Shown here in pieces: positions 35,182 to 49,700 of a stretch of 64,000 bases of DNA. The stretch's first letter is position 1. Each line of letters opens with the position of its first letter. Source of the DNA: Porogramme epimiltina (lineage: Eukaryota; Basidiomycota; Agaricomycetes; Polyporales; Polyporaceae); contig FTLJ01000605.1 of the NCBI GenBank assembly GCA_900155495.1, forward strand, positions 1-64,000, read 5' to 3'. Under the pieces are notes generated by a model. It was not told where the DNA came from. It saw only the letters and a list, made by a program, of their open reading frames with translations, and did no database searches. The position numbers and the translations under genes were made by a program.

Positions 35182-35323
35182 AGATGATGTGACGGTTTTA
35201 TGCTACCTAGGTGTATGAGGGAAGGGACTTGTTTATACTGTAGTATAGCTATTTACAATGGGTGCGTGTCTGGACATATACATGTCATCGTCGTAAGCTG
35301 GTATCCCTATCCTGAGCCAAGCC

Positions 35324-36616
35324 TCAGGCCTCAGGAGCTGTGTACGGTGTTCCAGTAGTAGTCTCCAAGGTTCTTGCACCTTCAAGCTGCTGCATCTTCC
35401 TCTCTTGCTTCGCAGCCTGAGCCCCCCGCCAATCAAAATGGAGTTTCCCCGCCGCCTGCATCTCTTCCTTCACCTCTACTACGTATGTACGCACCTCGTC
35501 ATCTGACATATCCAACAACGCGCACTGCCATTGGGGGACCTCTTCGACAAGTTGTCGCGCTGCGAGTGACAGGCGTTCCTTGACCTTGTCCATGATGAGC
35601 TTGATAGGCATGCCCTTCGCGCTCGTCCATGCCTCTACATTCTTCCCGTTCAGGATCTCCTTCGCGCGACGCTGTATGCGCGCGACGAGTAAGATCCGCG
35701 CGTGGTCCTCGGCCTTACCAAAGTACTCGAGGGCAGCGGCAACCTTCGCGTCGCGCTGGGTCTTGTCCGTCGATGCGAGGAGCTCCGCTGTGGGTGATTG
35801 CACGAGTGGCGGCAAATCGCACGTTTGGAGGTATGTGAAAAAGGCTCGGCGCATGGGGCGCGCGTCAGAACCTTGAAAGGGTGGTACGTAGTCCGGGGAG
35901 CGGTACCGCGCGGCGAGGACATACGCGGCAGGCGATAGGGTCACCCAAGCGAAGAGTTCTTCTTGGGTTGTAAAGCCCGTCGTGTAGTGGTCGAAGGGAA
36001 TACCGAAGAAGGCGAGGATGTCACGATAAGAGTCTGAGAGGCGATAAGTTTGGGGCGGGGACGTCGGGAGTGGTTTGATGAGCTGAATGGTACACGGGTG
36101 AGTTTGGGGGCTGTGGATGGGAGGAGGACGGAAGCGCACCTTGAGACCATAGGTACCAAACGAGAGCCCCGCAGTCTGAGCGAGTAAACCGATGAAGAAC
36201 CCAAGGTCGCCATACGACTGGTAGAACACCGCACGCTCCCATTGCGCGCGGTCCTCACAGACGTTCACGTCAACTTGGAGGAATGCTTCGTCGTCGCTTG
36301 ATCCTTTATTTGGAGGGATGAATGCGCTGAAAGGGATGGCAAAATTGCTTGCCCGATTGCCCTCCATCGGAATGCTGCATCGCGCGCGGAGCGCGGTCTT
36401 GAGCTCCTGGTGCTGCAGCCCGTCACGCGGGCCACTCACGACGACGTCCAGATCGCCATGATCCTTCTTCCCCGGGTACTCGGCCGGCACCGCGACGTGG
36501 GTATAGAATTCCCGTATGATGCAGAGAAGGTGTGTCTTCAGTACCTCATAGACATCCGGCGACATACGAGGGAAGGGGGCTTCCGGGAGAAGCTGTTTAA
36601 AGGCGTTTCCCCCCAT
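35324..36616 (-). CDS. Predicted nucleotidyltransferase-fold protein of unknown function
   Basis: Open from MGGNAFKQLL to TGTPYTAPEA, 430 residues if unspliced. A probable 57-nt intron with GTGCGC donor and CATTCAG acceptor sits after YGLK and would remove 19 residues starting VRFRPPPIHS. HGDLDVVVSG (Asp55 and Asp57) followed by FLQVDVNVCED (Asp116) matches the D-h-D and later h-D-h carboxylates of pol-beta-like nucleotidyltransferases. GDLGFFIGLLAQTAGLSFG and DILAFFGIP could form the helical part after the palm. I do not recognise a named family; homologues may be fungal-only. The C-terminus is Lys/Glu/Gln-rich and helical. It is divergent from the zinc knuckle gene with a 306-bp spacer. Activity on a nucleotide is inference. 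Confidence 0.62.
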   Translation of the reverse strand: MGGNAFKQLLPEAPFPRMSPDVYEVLKTHLLCIIREFYTHVAVPAEYPGKKDHGDLDVVVSGPRDGLQHQELKTALRARCSIPMEGNRASNFAIPFSAFIPPNKGSSDDEAFLQVDVNVCEDRAQWERAVFYQSYGDLGFFIGLLAQTAGLSFGTYGLKVRFRPPPIHSPQTHPCTIQLIKPLPTSPPQTYRLSDSYRDILAFFGIPFDHYTTGFTTQEELFAWVTLSPAAYVLAARYRSPDYVPPFQGSDARPMRRAFFTYLQTCDLPPLVQSPTAELLASTDKTQRDAKVAAALEYFGKAEDHARILLVARIQRRAKEILNGKNVEAWTSAKGMPIKLIMDKVKERLSLAARQLVEEVPQWQCALLDMSDDEVRTYVVEVKEEMQAAGKLHFDWRGAQAAKQERKMQQLEGARTLETTTGTPYTAPEA

Positions 36617-36922
36617 GGCTGGGAGAATCAGGATAACGCGGGGTCATATCGATGATGACCATGCTTTTATATGACCTGGGGCTGTTGCTGCAGTAATTGG
36701 AAGCTCTGGCAGAATCGAGATATTCGACACAAGGTAGAAGGACAAATAGAACATAGCACGGGGATTGATCAGGGTTGCTTATCTGGGCCGCTGTACTCGT
36801 GGGAAAAGAGGACGGGAGGGCTGTTGGACGAGCCGGCGGAGTGGCGGCCGTGACTAGTTGATCCTCAACTCTTTCATTCACTTCACCTCTATTCTTTTCG
36901 GTTGCTTGTCTTGGTCCAAATA
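36617..36922. promoter_or_regulatory. Divergent promoter region, nucleotidyltransferase-like and zinc knuckle genes
   Basis: 306 bp between divergent start codons with no obvious TATA box. The two genes may share regulatory elements. Confidence 0.45.
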
Positions 36923-37631
36923 ATGTCAAAATTTGCACCCCACCACAAGTCAGGGAATGCTCCTCGTGCCAATTCGAGCACAGTCTGTCAAAAATGCCTT
37001 GGCACAGGTAAGCTTTGACTCTAGCCCGCCAAATCACTAGGCCTGTGTTCACACCCCATAGGTCATTTTATATACGAGTGCAAGGGCTCGCGCCCTTATG
37101 TCTCCCGCCCTTCACGCACACAGCAATTAGAGAACCCGAAGTTGCTCGCGAAACTACAGGCGGAAGGAAAGCCATCTGTGGAGGTACCAGAGGAGTTCAA
37201 GTCTAAGTAGGTTGTTGGGCGTATTATGCGTCTTCTTAGCTGACAACTCCCAACGTCACAGGCGCGGCATCGCAAATCGCATCCTAGAGGAAAAGGAAAA
37301 AGAGCGCGCGAAGGGCCAAGACAAAGGCGAAGGATCGTCTCGGAAACGGAAACGGTAGGTTCTCGGTTCACCGAGGCAATCATTCCCCCACACTCAACGC
37401 AGTGTCATTAGGTCTGGGTCTGGATCGTCTTCGTCCGACTCGGATTCAGATAGTGACAGTGATTCGAGCTCAAGCGATTCAGATTCGTCTGACTCCGAGT
37501 CCGACTCAGGCTCAAGTACAGGTTCAGATGACGCTCATTCTCGGCGGAGCGCCAGCAGGAGTCCTCGAAGACAACGTCGATACCGTAGCGAAAGTCGGGG
37601 CCGGAGTCGTAGTCCGGTAGGAAGGCGTTAG
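36923..37631 (+). CDS. CCHC zinc knuckle protein, ZCCHC10-like, with SD/RS-rich tail
   Basis: Four exons were placed. The protein opens MSKFAPHHKSGNAPRANSST and carries one CCHC knuckle, CQKCLGTGHFIYEC (C-x2-C-x4-H-x4-C), split by the first intron after CLGTG. GSRPYVSRPSRTQQLENPKL follows the knuckle; this whole block is characteristic of ZCCHC10-type proteins. Then come EVPEEFKSK, a Lys/Glu-rich helix (RILEEKEKERAKGQDKGEG) and a tail first of alternating Ser/Asp, then of RS-type residues ending SRSPVGRR. Such tails are frequent in splicing-associated nuclear proteins. The exact role is unknown; RNA binding is inferred from the knuckle and RS tail. Confidence 0.82.
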
Positions 37632-37808
37632 GCCCTCGTTCCCGCATAATCGCTGCGGGGTATTGCCCGCCTCTCATTTCTGTATGTGCTGTGATTCACC
37701 ACCATATGTGGGGTATGTATAATATAGACATTGTTCCGTGGAAAGTCCAATAGTGGTGACAGGAACAGGAGAGGTATGGTGAGTATCGCGACGTCGACGA
37801 GAGCATCC

Positions 37809-38694
37809 TCACGGGCACCCTGGGGCTTCCGTTGCTCGTGAGTTCATGATGAGAGCTACGATGAGACTAGGGATAGACGTAAGCAACTGCGGTCCACAGT
37901 AATGGTCGACCCTCTATGAACGTACCCGTACAACCCCAGCACCTCTCCGAAGATGAGGATGAGCACCATAGTCACGAACACTTTGGACTCGAACACGTAT
38001 GCCCGTACACACTATATATAACGTTAATTGAGAACATTCCGGGAGGACTTGGGATTGGTAGGCTTACCGAGTCTCCAACGAATCCAATAGCATAACCTGC
38101 AGCTAGTCCCGTGAATCCGCAGGCAAGCCCGGCACCCAAATGAATGAAGCCCGCATATAGGGAGTAGTCAGTTGGCTTGACTGAACACACAAGGGATGCA
38201 CACGGGGAACGTGTCAGTAAGCAGCGAGCACATGGAGGATGAGTGAAGCAGACTTACGTGCACCTGCAATAAGCACGGAGACCACTAGTCCGTACACTGC
38301 GATGATACCAGACATGACTACGGGGATCAGGGACTACCAGGAGTGTTCAAGAGAGGAGAGTGTGTGTCATTGACTGAAGCGTCGAAGGAACAGTTTCGGT
38401 ACACACCTTCATGATGAGCTCGGGTTTAAATGTCCCCAGGCCAGCAATACCAATCCCCGACTTCGCAGTCCCAAACGCTGCACCCACAGCTTATCGAGCG
38501 GAGGATATGATTATAAGACGCGTGTGCAACGCGTAAATGGTCAGAGCACGTACTGCTAAAGATCATCTATATATTTGCGAGCAATAGGACAAGTTTCAGC
38601 GGGGAGGTATGACATGGCAGAGATTTTGGAAACATACCGCCGAGGCAACGCCGGCAAAGCCGAAGAAGGGAGCGTAAGGTGGACAAACAGACAT
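37809..38694 (-). CDS. VMA3: V-type ATPase 16-kDa proteolipid subunit c
   Basis: The proton-carrying c-ring subunit. Exon 1 (38638-38694) encodes [19 protein letters not shown], a 13-nt microexon (38554-38566) adds MIFS, and the next exon from 38489 gives [19 protein letters not shown], then TFKPELIMK. Later exons give [76 protein letters not shown] and GEVLGLYG, then LIVALIMNS. All four transmembrane helices are present, and the essential glutamate is in [10 protein letters not shown]. The VRAYVFESK loop differs from the usual VRGTAQQPR of Vma3p, so a Vma11-like (c') identity is possible but less likely. It is divergent from PRP2 across 357 bp. Confidence 0.94.
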
Positions 38695-39051
38695 GCTGAG
38701 GGAAGGGGAGATGACGGTCGTCGTTCACAGTATTGTCGAAGTCGAGTGGTCCTCGGTCCTAGAGGCTACGCTAGCTAGGGTTCCGAGAATGGCAAGTCGC
38801 GGAGTAGGGTTTGGAGCGTCACTTGTCGGACCCGGCTCACTCACTCCGTCCGTAGCTCACGAGCACTCAACCTCTGAGGTTCTCCCTGCCCATTCTCCCA
38901 CCTGGATCCCTTAACACATTACACCATATCAGGGTCACACCTCTGACGAAGCTACCTCTGTCAGGAGCCCAGTCGCGCTCTTGGCACATCCCTAACGCTA
39001 CCTCCACCATTACAATTCCAGACCGGACACTGGGTTCTTCGTTCAACCCTT
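38695..39051. promoter_or_regulatory. Divergent promoter region, VMA3 and PRP2
   Basis: 357 bp between start codons of two divergent housekeeping genes. I see no canonical TATA box. Confidence 0.45.
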
Positions 39052-42815
<3,764 letters not shown>

Positions 42816-43345
42816 CCGGCGACCAGCCGTGCTGTGATTTATTGCAGTTGTATATTTTGTCCAGATATTCCACATTTTGCTGGATGCCACTATCATGGAG
42901 CTCAGTTAGTACTCAAAGTGGCCCCTCGTGAACTTGACTTGCCCCGAAGGTACGTGCGTCAAGGCCTGAGATTTGAAAGCCTTGATATGCTCTAGTTCCG
43001 ACAACACCAAACGTGTTCCCACCAAGCTCCCACGCCTCTCAGCCTCGTCTCAGCGTCTTGACGCCTAATGAGGAAGTTCTAAATAGAGGCCCGTGGAGGA
43101 AGATGGACCACGACGTCACCTGGTTCAGAGTACTACTAAGCCGTAGTTCATGTGAGCCAAGGTATGTATGCCGCGGAGTATGAGCGATGGGGCTAGCTCC
43201 TATGGCATTGCCGGACTGGACCATGGCAAAGCGCTGGGCTCGTATATATGCATCTCAATGGATTCATTCCCACTTCCTACCCAACCTCGTACTTCTGAGT
43301 TTGGGCTTACAACACATTTCACACGCTCTCCTAACACTATCCACC
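42816..43345. other. Spacer between PRP2 and the questin-oxidase-like gene
   Basis: 0.53 kb with the PRP2 3' end and a TATA-containing promoter. No other gene is supported. Confidence 0.5.
43243..43249 (+). promoter_or_regulatory. TATA box of the questin-oxidase-like gene
   Basis: TATATAT lies 97 nt before the ATG at 43346, a usual distance for TATA promoters in filamentous fungi. Confidence 0.5.
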
Positions 43346-45145
43346 ATGACCCCTAATGTACCCCCGCTCCCGCCGACAATCACCCAGGGCCTTCTGAACC
43401 TGCCAGGTGCGACTTTCGCCACGAAGAACACGACAGAACGGCTCCTTGAAGAAGACAGGCGAAAGCATCACTGCTATTGGGGAAGAATTGGCTTCCACAA
43501 CCATCTCAGTCATCAGTCAGTGTCCCGTCTTTGGCAAGGCCTACGCTCACTCTGTGCCCATGTACCAGCATCCTGGCAGCATATGATCTTGGTGCGCCGG
43601 AAGCATTACTTCAGAAGATCTACGATGTAGAGGAGAAGGAAACGACGGCTGGAATCCATGAATTTGGACGGCACGGCGCGAAAGAGGAATCATTTCAAGG
43701 AGATGTCACCTTCAAAACATGGAGAAATCACTTAGGTGATGCGATGTGAGTGGTGCCATAACCGTTGTCTTGTCCGTGTGTTTACCGGCCCTCACAGGGC
43801 CTACTCAGCGTATGTTGAATTCTTCGAAAAGCAAATCGCAATGTCGGGCGTCGGCCAGGTCCTCGAACAGTATGTGTTCTCGCCAGCAGCGAACGACAAC
43901 GAGGTGTATATGCTCTTGAGATTTGTTGCGGGAGTGTATGTATCCATTCGTAAACTCATTCTGGAGAATTAGTCGACTGACGTTGTAACTATTGGATAGG
44001 ATGCACCCTTTGATTCAAACAGGGGTCAGTCCGTGGTCAGGTTATTGACGATGACGTCATTGACCGATAGCTCACAGTATGGTGTCGAGTTTGGTAGTGA
44101 TGCAATGGTCGCACAAGGTCAGTTATGTACCTACTACCAAGCTCAGCGTGACCCATTATCCTTCTCTTCAGCTCTAGCCCAGACTGCTGTACACAAGCCA
44201 TTCCGACCCGAAATCTTCGACCTTCACACACCTGCCTCCAAGGATCAATCTTCTGGACACACTAATAAAGAACACTGCCAACCTTTAGCAGGGCATTCTC
44301 TGCTTTATATCCTCAGACAGGCCTATGACTCTGATGTCATGAAGCCCGTTATGCCTTACGACCCGGATGCATTTATCTCCAAACGCTTTACAGACGCGTG
44401 CACCGACGGTCGTCCCGAAGAGATCCGTCGCCTCGCCGCTCTCTGGCAAATCGACACCTCGGACCCCGCACGTGCACAGGTGGCCTTGGACGAGAAGGTC
44501 GAAGAGCTCATCTGGACAACAACCTTGCTACTCGTTGGTTCGGGCCGTCGCGGCCACAGCCCGCGACTGGACTTCTTCCTCATGCATCTTCTCAACGCAT
44601 CACTTTTTATACCGTCCCTCCTCGCGGCCATTCCATCGACGCAGTCCAAGGCAACTCTTCTACGGACGTTCGTCCCTGTGCTGCTCCTCACGCTCCTCAT
44701 TCGCGGGCGCCCGCGCATCGACGCCGACCTCGTGATGTCGTACACAGATGTCCCGCGCCCACCTAGCGTCGAAGGCTCCACGATCGCGGTCCCCAGTGCC
44801 AGCGCAGTAGGCGACGCGCGCGAGGATCAAGAGTACAACTCATGGCCTGCGATTCTTGCTTCGGTCGTCCACGCCCCAGACGCGCACACACTCAAGGCCG
44901 TTCGAGTGTTATACTACGGCGCACAACGGTACGGGCAGACGCCCCCTGGTGCGGTCATTGGCGCATTTGATGAAGAGGGCCGCGAGACGCACCCAGGGAT
45001 GTCGAAAGTCGACGGATCGGTGTTCATACGTGCTGCAGGTGTCGTGATGGGCACCCTCGGATGGGTGACGCATGCACAAAAGGCGGGGAGCTGGGACAGA
45101 AGCGCGTTGGGATGGGATGGTGCCTGGAAGAGTGACGAGAACTAG
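43346..45145 (+). CDS. Questin oxidase-like protein (DUF4243)
   Basis: Six exons (43346-43515, 43569-43745, 43798-43935, 44000-44024, 44078-44117, 44172-45145) close to 507 residues. Family features are the His-rich GRIGFHNHLSHH, then ILAAYDLGAPEALLQKIYD, FKTWRNHLGDAMAYSAYVEF, MHPLIQTGYGVEFGSD, LAQTAVHKPF and a C-terminal half with WPAILASVVHAPDAHTLKAV and VFIRAAGVVMGTLGW. The family includes fungal cofactor-sparse Baeyer-Villiger-type oxygenases such as GedK and AflY, which open anthraquinone or similar polyketide rings. No polyketide synthase or other tailoring gene is nearby, so this copy is probably not part of a local cluster and its substrate is unknown. Confidence 0.87.
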
Positions 45146-45744
45146 GGTTGGGCTGTGTACAAACTACGAGTTACGTTCTCAACGGAGCTTCTAATGCTTC
45201 AAGCTGCTTTAGGGCGCGGGGGGCATTGCCTCATTTTGAGCTTGCGAAAACTCGAGGAGAAGTCCGCACACATGGCAAACTCTCCGTTAACACCATCGCG
45301 TGTATGGGGGAAAGTATTCCTTCCTCGTCAGTTTTCACAGACATCTGTCATCTCCACTTTACCCCAACTTTTCGAGGGTGTAAGATGTGGCAATGCCCGC
45401 CGTGGGGGCGAATGGTCTGAGTTCAGTGCGATGTGGGGTTTACGTGATGTAACGTCGTTAGAAGTCGAGGATGTCAGTCGCGCGCACCGTGACTATGGCT
45501 ATAAAATGGAAGATGACACGCTTTGCATGACGAGGTGAGTCGCGACCCTACCTTCAAGTTCCAGAACGTGAACAACTTGAACTGAGCCTCCGGGGTTGAT
45601 CTGAGAGAAGCTCTCTGCACGGATGCATCTGCCCCAGACTCGGATACTATACCTCCGCGTGGATCCTGTGGTCGACATGCCCTGCTTGGGTCGTGGAGTC
45701 CGCGCTTCGGCGGACAGGAGTTCGCCGGTGGCCCCCACACACCA

Positions 45745-46077
45745 GGGCTTCCTACTTTTTCGGTCGCCACAAACGGGTTACAGGAATGGATTCGCGAAAT
45801 ATATGTTGTGTGAGCCTCAAAAATAGAAATTCAAAGAGAGACGTAGAAGAGTAATCAGAAACCTATATTCTGGGCGCTGGGGCCCCTGACCAATCAGATC
45901 CACTTTTCGGTAACCCCAAAACAACAATTCATTTAGTCACGAGAAGCGTTCCCAGAATACAGGCTTCTGATTACTCTTCTGTATCTGTCAATTTGTATTT
46001 CTGAGGCTTACACAAGCTGTATTTCGTGAATCCATTTTTGTAACCCGTTTGTGGCGACCGAAAAAGTGGGAAGCCCC
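45745..46077. mobile_element. Foldback MITE with ~127-bp inverted arms
   Basis: The left arm (45745-45874) begins GGGCTTCCTACTTTTTCGG and the right arm (45951-46077), read in reverse complement, begins GGGGCTTCCCACTTTTTCGG. The two arms align along their whole length with roughly 85% identity by eye, including GTCGCCACAAACGGGTTAC and GAAGAGTAATCAGAA. A 76-bp loop separates them and contains no coding sequence. Weaker similarity (GCCGGTGGC against GCCAGTGGC) extends outward to about 45724 and 46087, so the true ends are uncertain and I could not define a target-site duplication. A short non-coding element with long inverted arms fits a non-autonomous DNA transposon; the partner transposase is not in the window. 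Confidence 0.85.
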
Positions 46078-46262
46078 GTGTGCCACTGGCAGTTCTCTCC
46101 AATCTTGCTCCGTCTCCCACCTCCCTGTGCCCTTCCCGAAGATCGCGGACACGAAGACACAGAGGCAATGGCCGACCGCCCGCGCGCAGTTGCCAGGGTG
46201 AGACGGCGCGCGCAAGCGAATAGGCAGCTTGTCGGACGGATATATCATGTTGAGACGTGACC

Positions 46263-46472
46263 CCTCTGTCACCAAATTGCATGTATCGTGCGGTCCGAAG
46301 GTGGCGTGTGTCTTCTCGGGAGGTCTCTTTCTTCGACGCCCCACGGACCGTCCGTTTTGGGCAGTAGTAGCACGGCTTGAGCGACTTCGTGGAGATGATA
46401 GACATTCCTCTGTCACGAAATTGCGTAGTGACGTGCAGTCGGGAGGTGGTACGTGGCTTCTCAGACGGTCTG
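46263..46472 (+). repeat. Diverged ~64-bp direct repeat in promoter
   Basis: CTCTGTCACCAAATTGC (from 46264) and CTCTGTCACGAAATTGC (from 46409) open two blocks that stay alignable for about 64 bp, both passing GTGC, a GGAGGT or GAAGGTGG and CTTCTC before ending GGTCT. They lie 145 bp apart, upstream of the TATA box of the next gene. Confidence 0.6.
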
Positions 46473-46522
46473 GATTTCTACGATAGCTCACGTACCGTCA
46501 GACTCTCGGATTATAGGCCCGT

Positions 46523-46563
46523 CCAATAGCACGGCTAGAGGGCCTTGCGAAACGTTATATAAA
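46523..46563 (+). promoter_or_regulatory. CCAAT and TATA boxes of the 974-residue protein gene
   Basis: CCAAT at 46523-46527 and TATATAAA at 46556-46563 precede the ATG at 46703 by 140 nt, leaving a leader of about 100 nt. This is the clearest promoter in the window. Confidence 0.65.
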
Positions 46564-46702
46564 CTCGAGCTCAACAGGGGCGTAATCAAGTTCCCCTCTC
46601 CTCGCATCTGCGTTCGCTGCTCGCATTGCTGCCTACTCTGTCCCAAGTCACCGCGAGCTACCGCCGTTCGACTACACAAGCAACGTTTAGTCTTTCGACG
46701 CC

Positions 46703-49700
46703 ATGTGCACCGACGAGAATGGCGCTCCGCATGTCCTCGTCTACGTGAACGCACAGTTGGAAGCGTTACATCGGAGTGCCCAACACTGCCTAGAAGCGCA
46801 TCACGGTTCTAGGCTACGTTCAGAGCAAGACAGTACGTGGCATTTACGTCCGGATCCGACGATCTGTTTGTGACTGAGACTTGACACAAGAACACTTCTA
46901 TGCTCTGGCCGAGTATACCGTCGTCAAAGGAGGCAGCGCTTTCCACGCAACGTTTGACAAGCCTGTCCTAGAATTCATTTGCAGTCACAACGTCCTACTC
47001 CACCTCACCCTCGCGACAAGCTATGTACGACGCAATGGGCGAGTAATAATCCCCCCCCTACGTTCACAGGAGTTGACCCCACTACTGTTCAGACAAGAGA
47101 TCGAGTTTCCTAAGAACATCCGGTTGTCCTACAGGGTCGGCTTTGGTACCCAAGTAGTTGCCGGGGATGGCTTGATCATCGACAACTACGGGAGCACGGT
47201 CCATCTCGTCGTCCTCGATCTTAAGAGTATGTGACAGCGAAGTCGCCTAACTTCTCTTTGACTCATTTGCCTGCAGACGCAATGTTTGAACGGTCGGCGC
47301 CACAGATCAGCCCCGACCAGGACTCGCCTGAGAAGTACCTTGTCGAATACTTCGACCTCCTCCACGACGCGGGAAACCATGTTCTCTTTTCCCTTCCCCA
47401 ATTCGGTCCTAGCGGCACACCAATGCAAGTGGATCATGCTCTCTATTGGCACGGACAATCGAAGCCCTTCTTGCGCGAAATTTATGGCATCACCTCGGAG
47501 CAAATCAATCTGGGCATCTCCTCTGCGTGGAAGAAGTCCTCCATGCTCGTCCGGGATAGTGGGTTGTCGATGGCTGGTATCGGTGCAGATTGGCGAGCAA
47601 GGAGCCTGGCGCAATTCAGCACTGCATTGTGGGGGCGGAACGCGTATGGCCGCTTCAACATGACGCTGCTCCCACCGGCTGTCAAGATCCTTTGCACGAA
47701 GGAGATCGTCATGACATTCGACATCAAGGAGCTCAACTTCCTCGGTAGCAGCGGGTGAGTGCGGGCCTTCCGCTTTGTTGATAGTCATGCTCATCTACAT
47801 ACAGGGCGCCCGTGAAACAATTCCGCGGGTGGAAGCTCGCTGTCGTCGTCAATGTGCTGTATGATACGTATAAGGGTGGTCATGCCTTCAACCTGCGACT
47901 TGACCTCGCCCACGGTTGGTAGCCGTTGCTGTCGCCTCAAGAACTTAGTATTGATTCTCTCTACAGGTGCTCGCTATCTACACGTCGAGTCGGCATACCC
48001 CGGACTTACAGAGGGCGACGAGGAAGACGAAGAACGCTTAGATGGCCTCATCAGTTTATTCACAGAGGAATATCTCCAGATCATAGTTGACTCGCACCAC
48101 GTCATAACCCCCCCAGCGCCACCCGTCTGCGTACCCCGGCGCCCTGGCCCTCCTGGCAGGACAATCTACGACACGCAGATGCACGGTTTCGACTTGGTAT
48201 TCGCTGCTTCTCAAGATTCGATAAACTCCTCGCTTGCTACCTTGTTCACGACGTCACTTCGCCTTCGAAAGTGGACGTACAAGGACACCTTTAGAGCCAA
48301 GTTCCGACCCATGACGCTCCGTCTCCTTACCTCCAACTCTGCGCTTGTCTGGGTTCACTTACAGAGCGCCTCCATTCGTATTCAGCCATCAGGCTCGAAA
48401 ACCGACAACGAGGAATACCAACTCAGCGACTGGGGTCTTGCGTTCGAAGTTGATATCAAGGTATGCTCGCAAACGGAGCTAACAGGTGGTCCATCCGAAA
48501 GGCACCGGAAGACATTCGCTTTCCAAACCCACGGCGATCGGGAAGATCGAGTCCTACAACACATATACCTCGATTTTGAACGTAAGTGCTCTTCCTCCCT
48601 GCCGCTTTACGACTGCATTCTTATCCTGCATATTCAAAGATGCCCGGTACCTGCACACGCACTCAACTTTCGGTAACATTGTTGTCGGTGAAGAACACGA
48701 TCAGAACTTGGCGCTCTATCTCCAAACGACCACAGATTCCATCACCAAGTATTACTTCCCCGATATTTGCAAGGACGCCCTCCACGTCATCTATAGTATT
48801 CCTGTCTGGACGTCGTCCCCGAAACCCAACGACAACCTCCCGTTGTACGCATTCACAAGCCTCGCGTTCCACACCTACTCCGAGATCGAAGTGACCCGTC
48901 AGAACTGGCCGCATATCCCTGCGGGCACGGAACCGGCCCTCATCGTGTTCGGCATGACCGCCTTCAGACCTATGCCCTCGTCGCGCCTCGATGTCTCCAC
49001 AAGCTGGATCTCTGGCTCCTCTCTCTGCACAATCGGCGTTTCCCACCGCGTCTTTACCCACGAACGCCTTCTCTCCTTACTCTCTCGCGTCAACGCTCTC
49101 ACCACGCTCATCCCACTCAACTCTGGGGCCGGTGATAGTCTTGAGCAGGCCTTCCTCAATCTCCGTCTTCAATCTTGGGCCGACCACGAGCACGGAAAAC
49201 ACCGCCCGTGCATGTTCGAGCTCCAGCATTCAGAAGAGCGTGTTCGGCGATACCTGTGGAAGTACTCCGAGGAGTGGAAGTACGACCGCCGGGGAAACAG
49301 CAGCATCCCGAGTGCGAGCTACGAAGTCTCGTGTAAGTGACCGCAACCCGCCTGCCGCCTGGCGTGGATGACTGAAATATCCCTACGTCTTTAGGTGCTA
49401 CGCAAAATCACGTCGAATTACCCACTGCCCTCACGTCGCAGGGGTCATTCAGCATCAACATCGGCGGGAAAATAGACCTCAGCCTAACGCTCAGGACCAC
49501 TACAGCCCAGTGCACGTACGTTCACAAACGCCCTCTCTTTCTCCTCAGACTTCTCATAGGTTTACCTTCTCAGCGCACAAGCCTCAGTGACGTGGTCCGC
49601 CTGTATCATCATTCAGGCCACTGCAGGCACCGGCGTTTTCAAGCTGGATACGACCCGCTCCAGTGATCCCTCTTTCACCACGCCAGTCTTCTCTGGGGAA

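Larger units (their letters stand above)
45146..46702. other. 1.56-kb intergenic region containing a foldback element and a repeated promoter block
   Basis: No coding gene is supported. It holds the foldback MITE (about 45745-46077), a diverged direct repeat (46263-46327 and 46409-46472) and a TATA box. Frames over the element are mirror images of one another because of the inverted arms. Confidence 0.6.

Noticed and set aside
37400..37630. TC/GA-rich region as a microsatellite
   Set aside because: It is coding sequence for the Ser/Asp- and Arg/Ser-rich tail of the zinc knuckle protein.
43346..45145. The questin-oxidase-like gene as part of a polyketide cluster
   Set aside because: No polyketide synthase, P450, transporter or regulator lies nearby; its neighbours are PRP2 and an unrelated unknown.
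45474..46405. Similar short proteins read from both ends of the foldback element
   Set aside because: They are the two inverted arms translated in mirror positions, not real genes.
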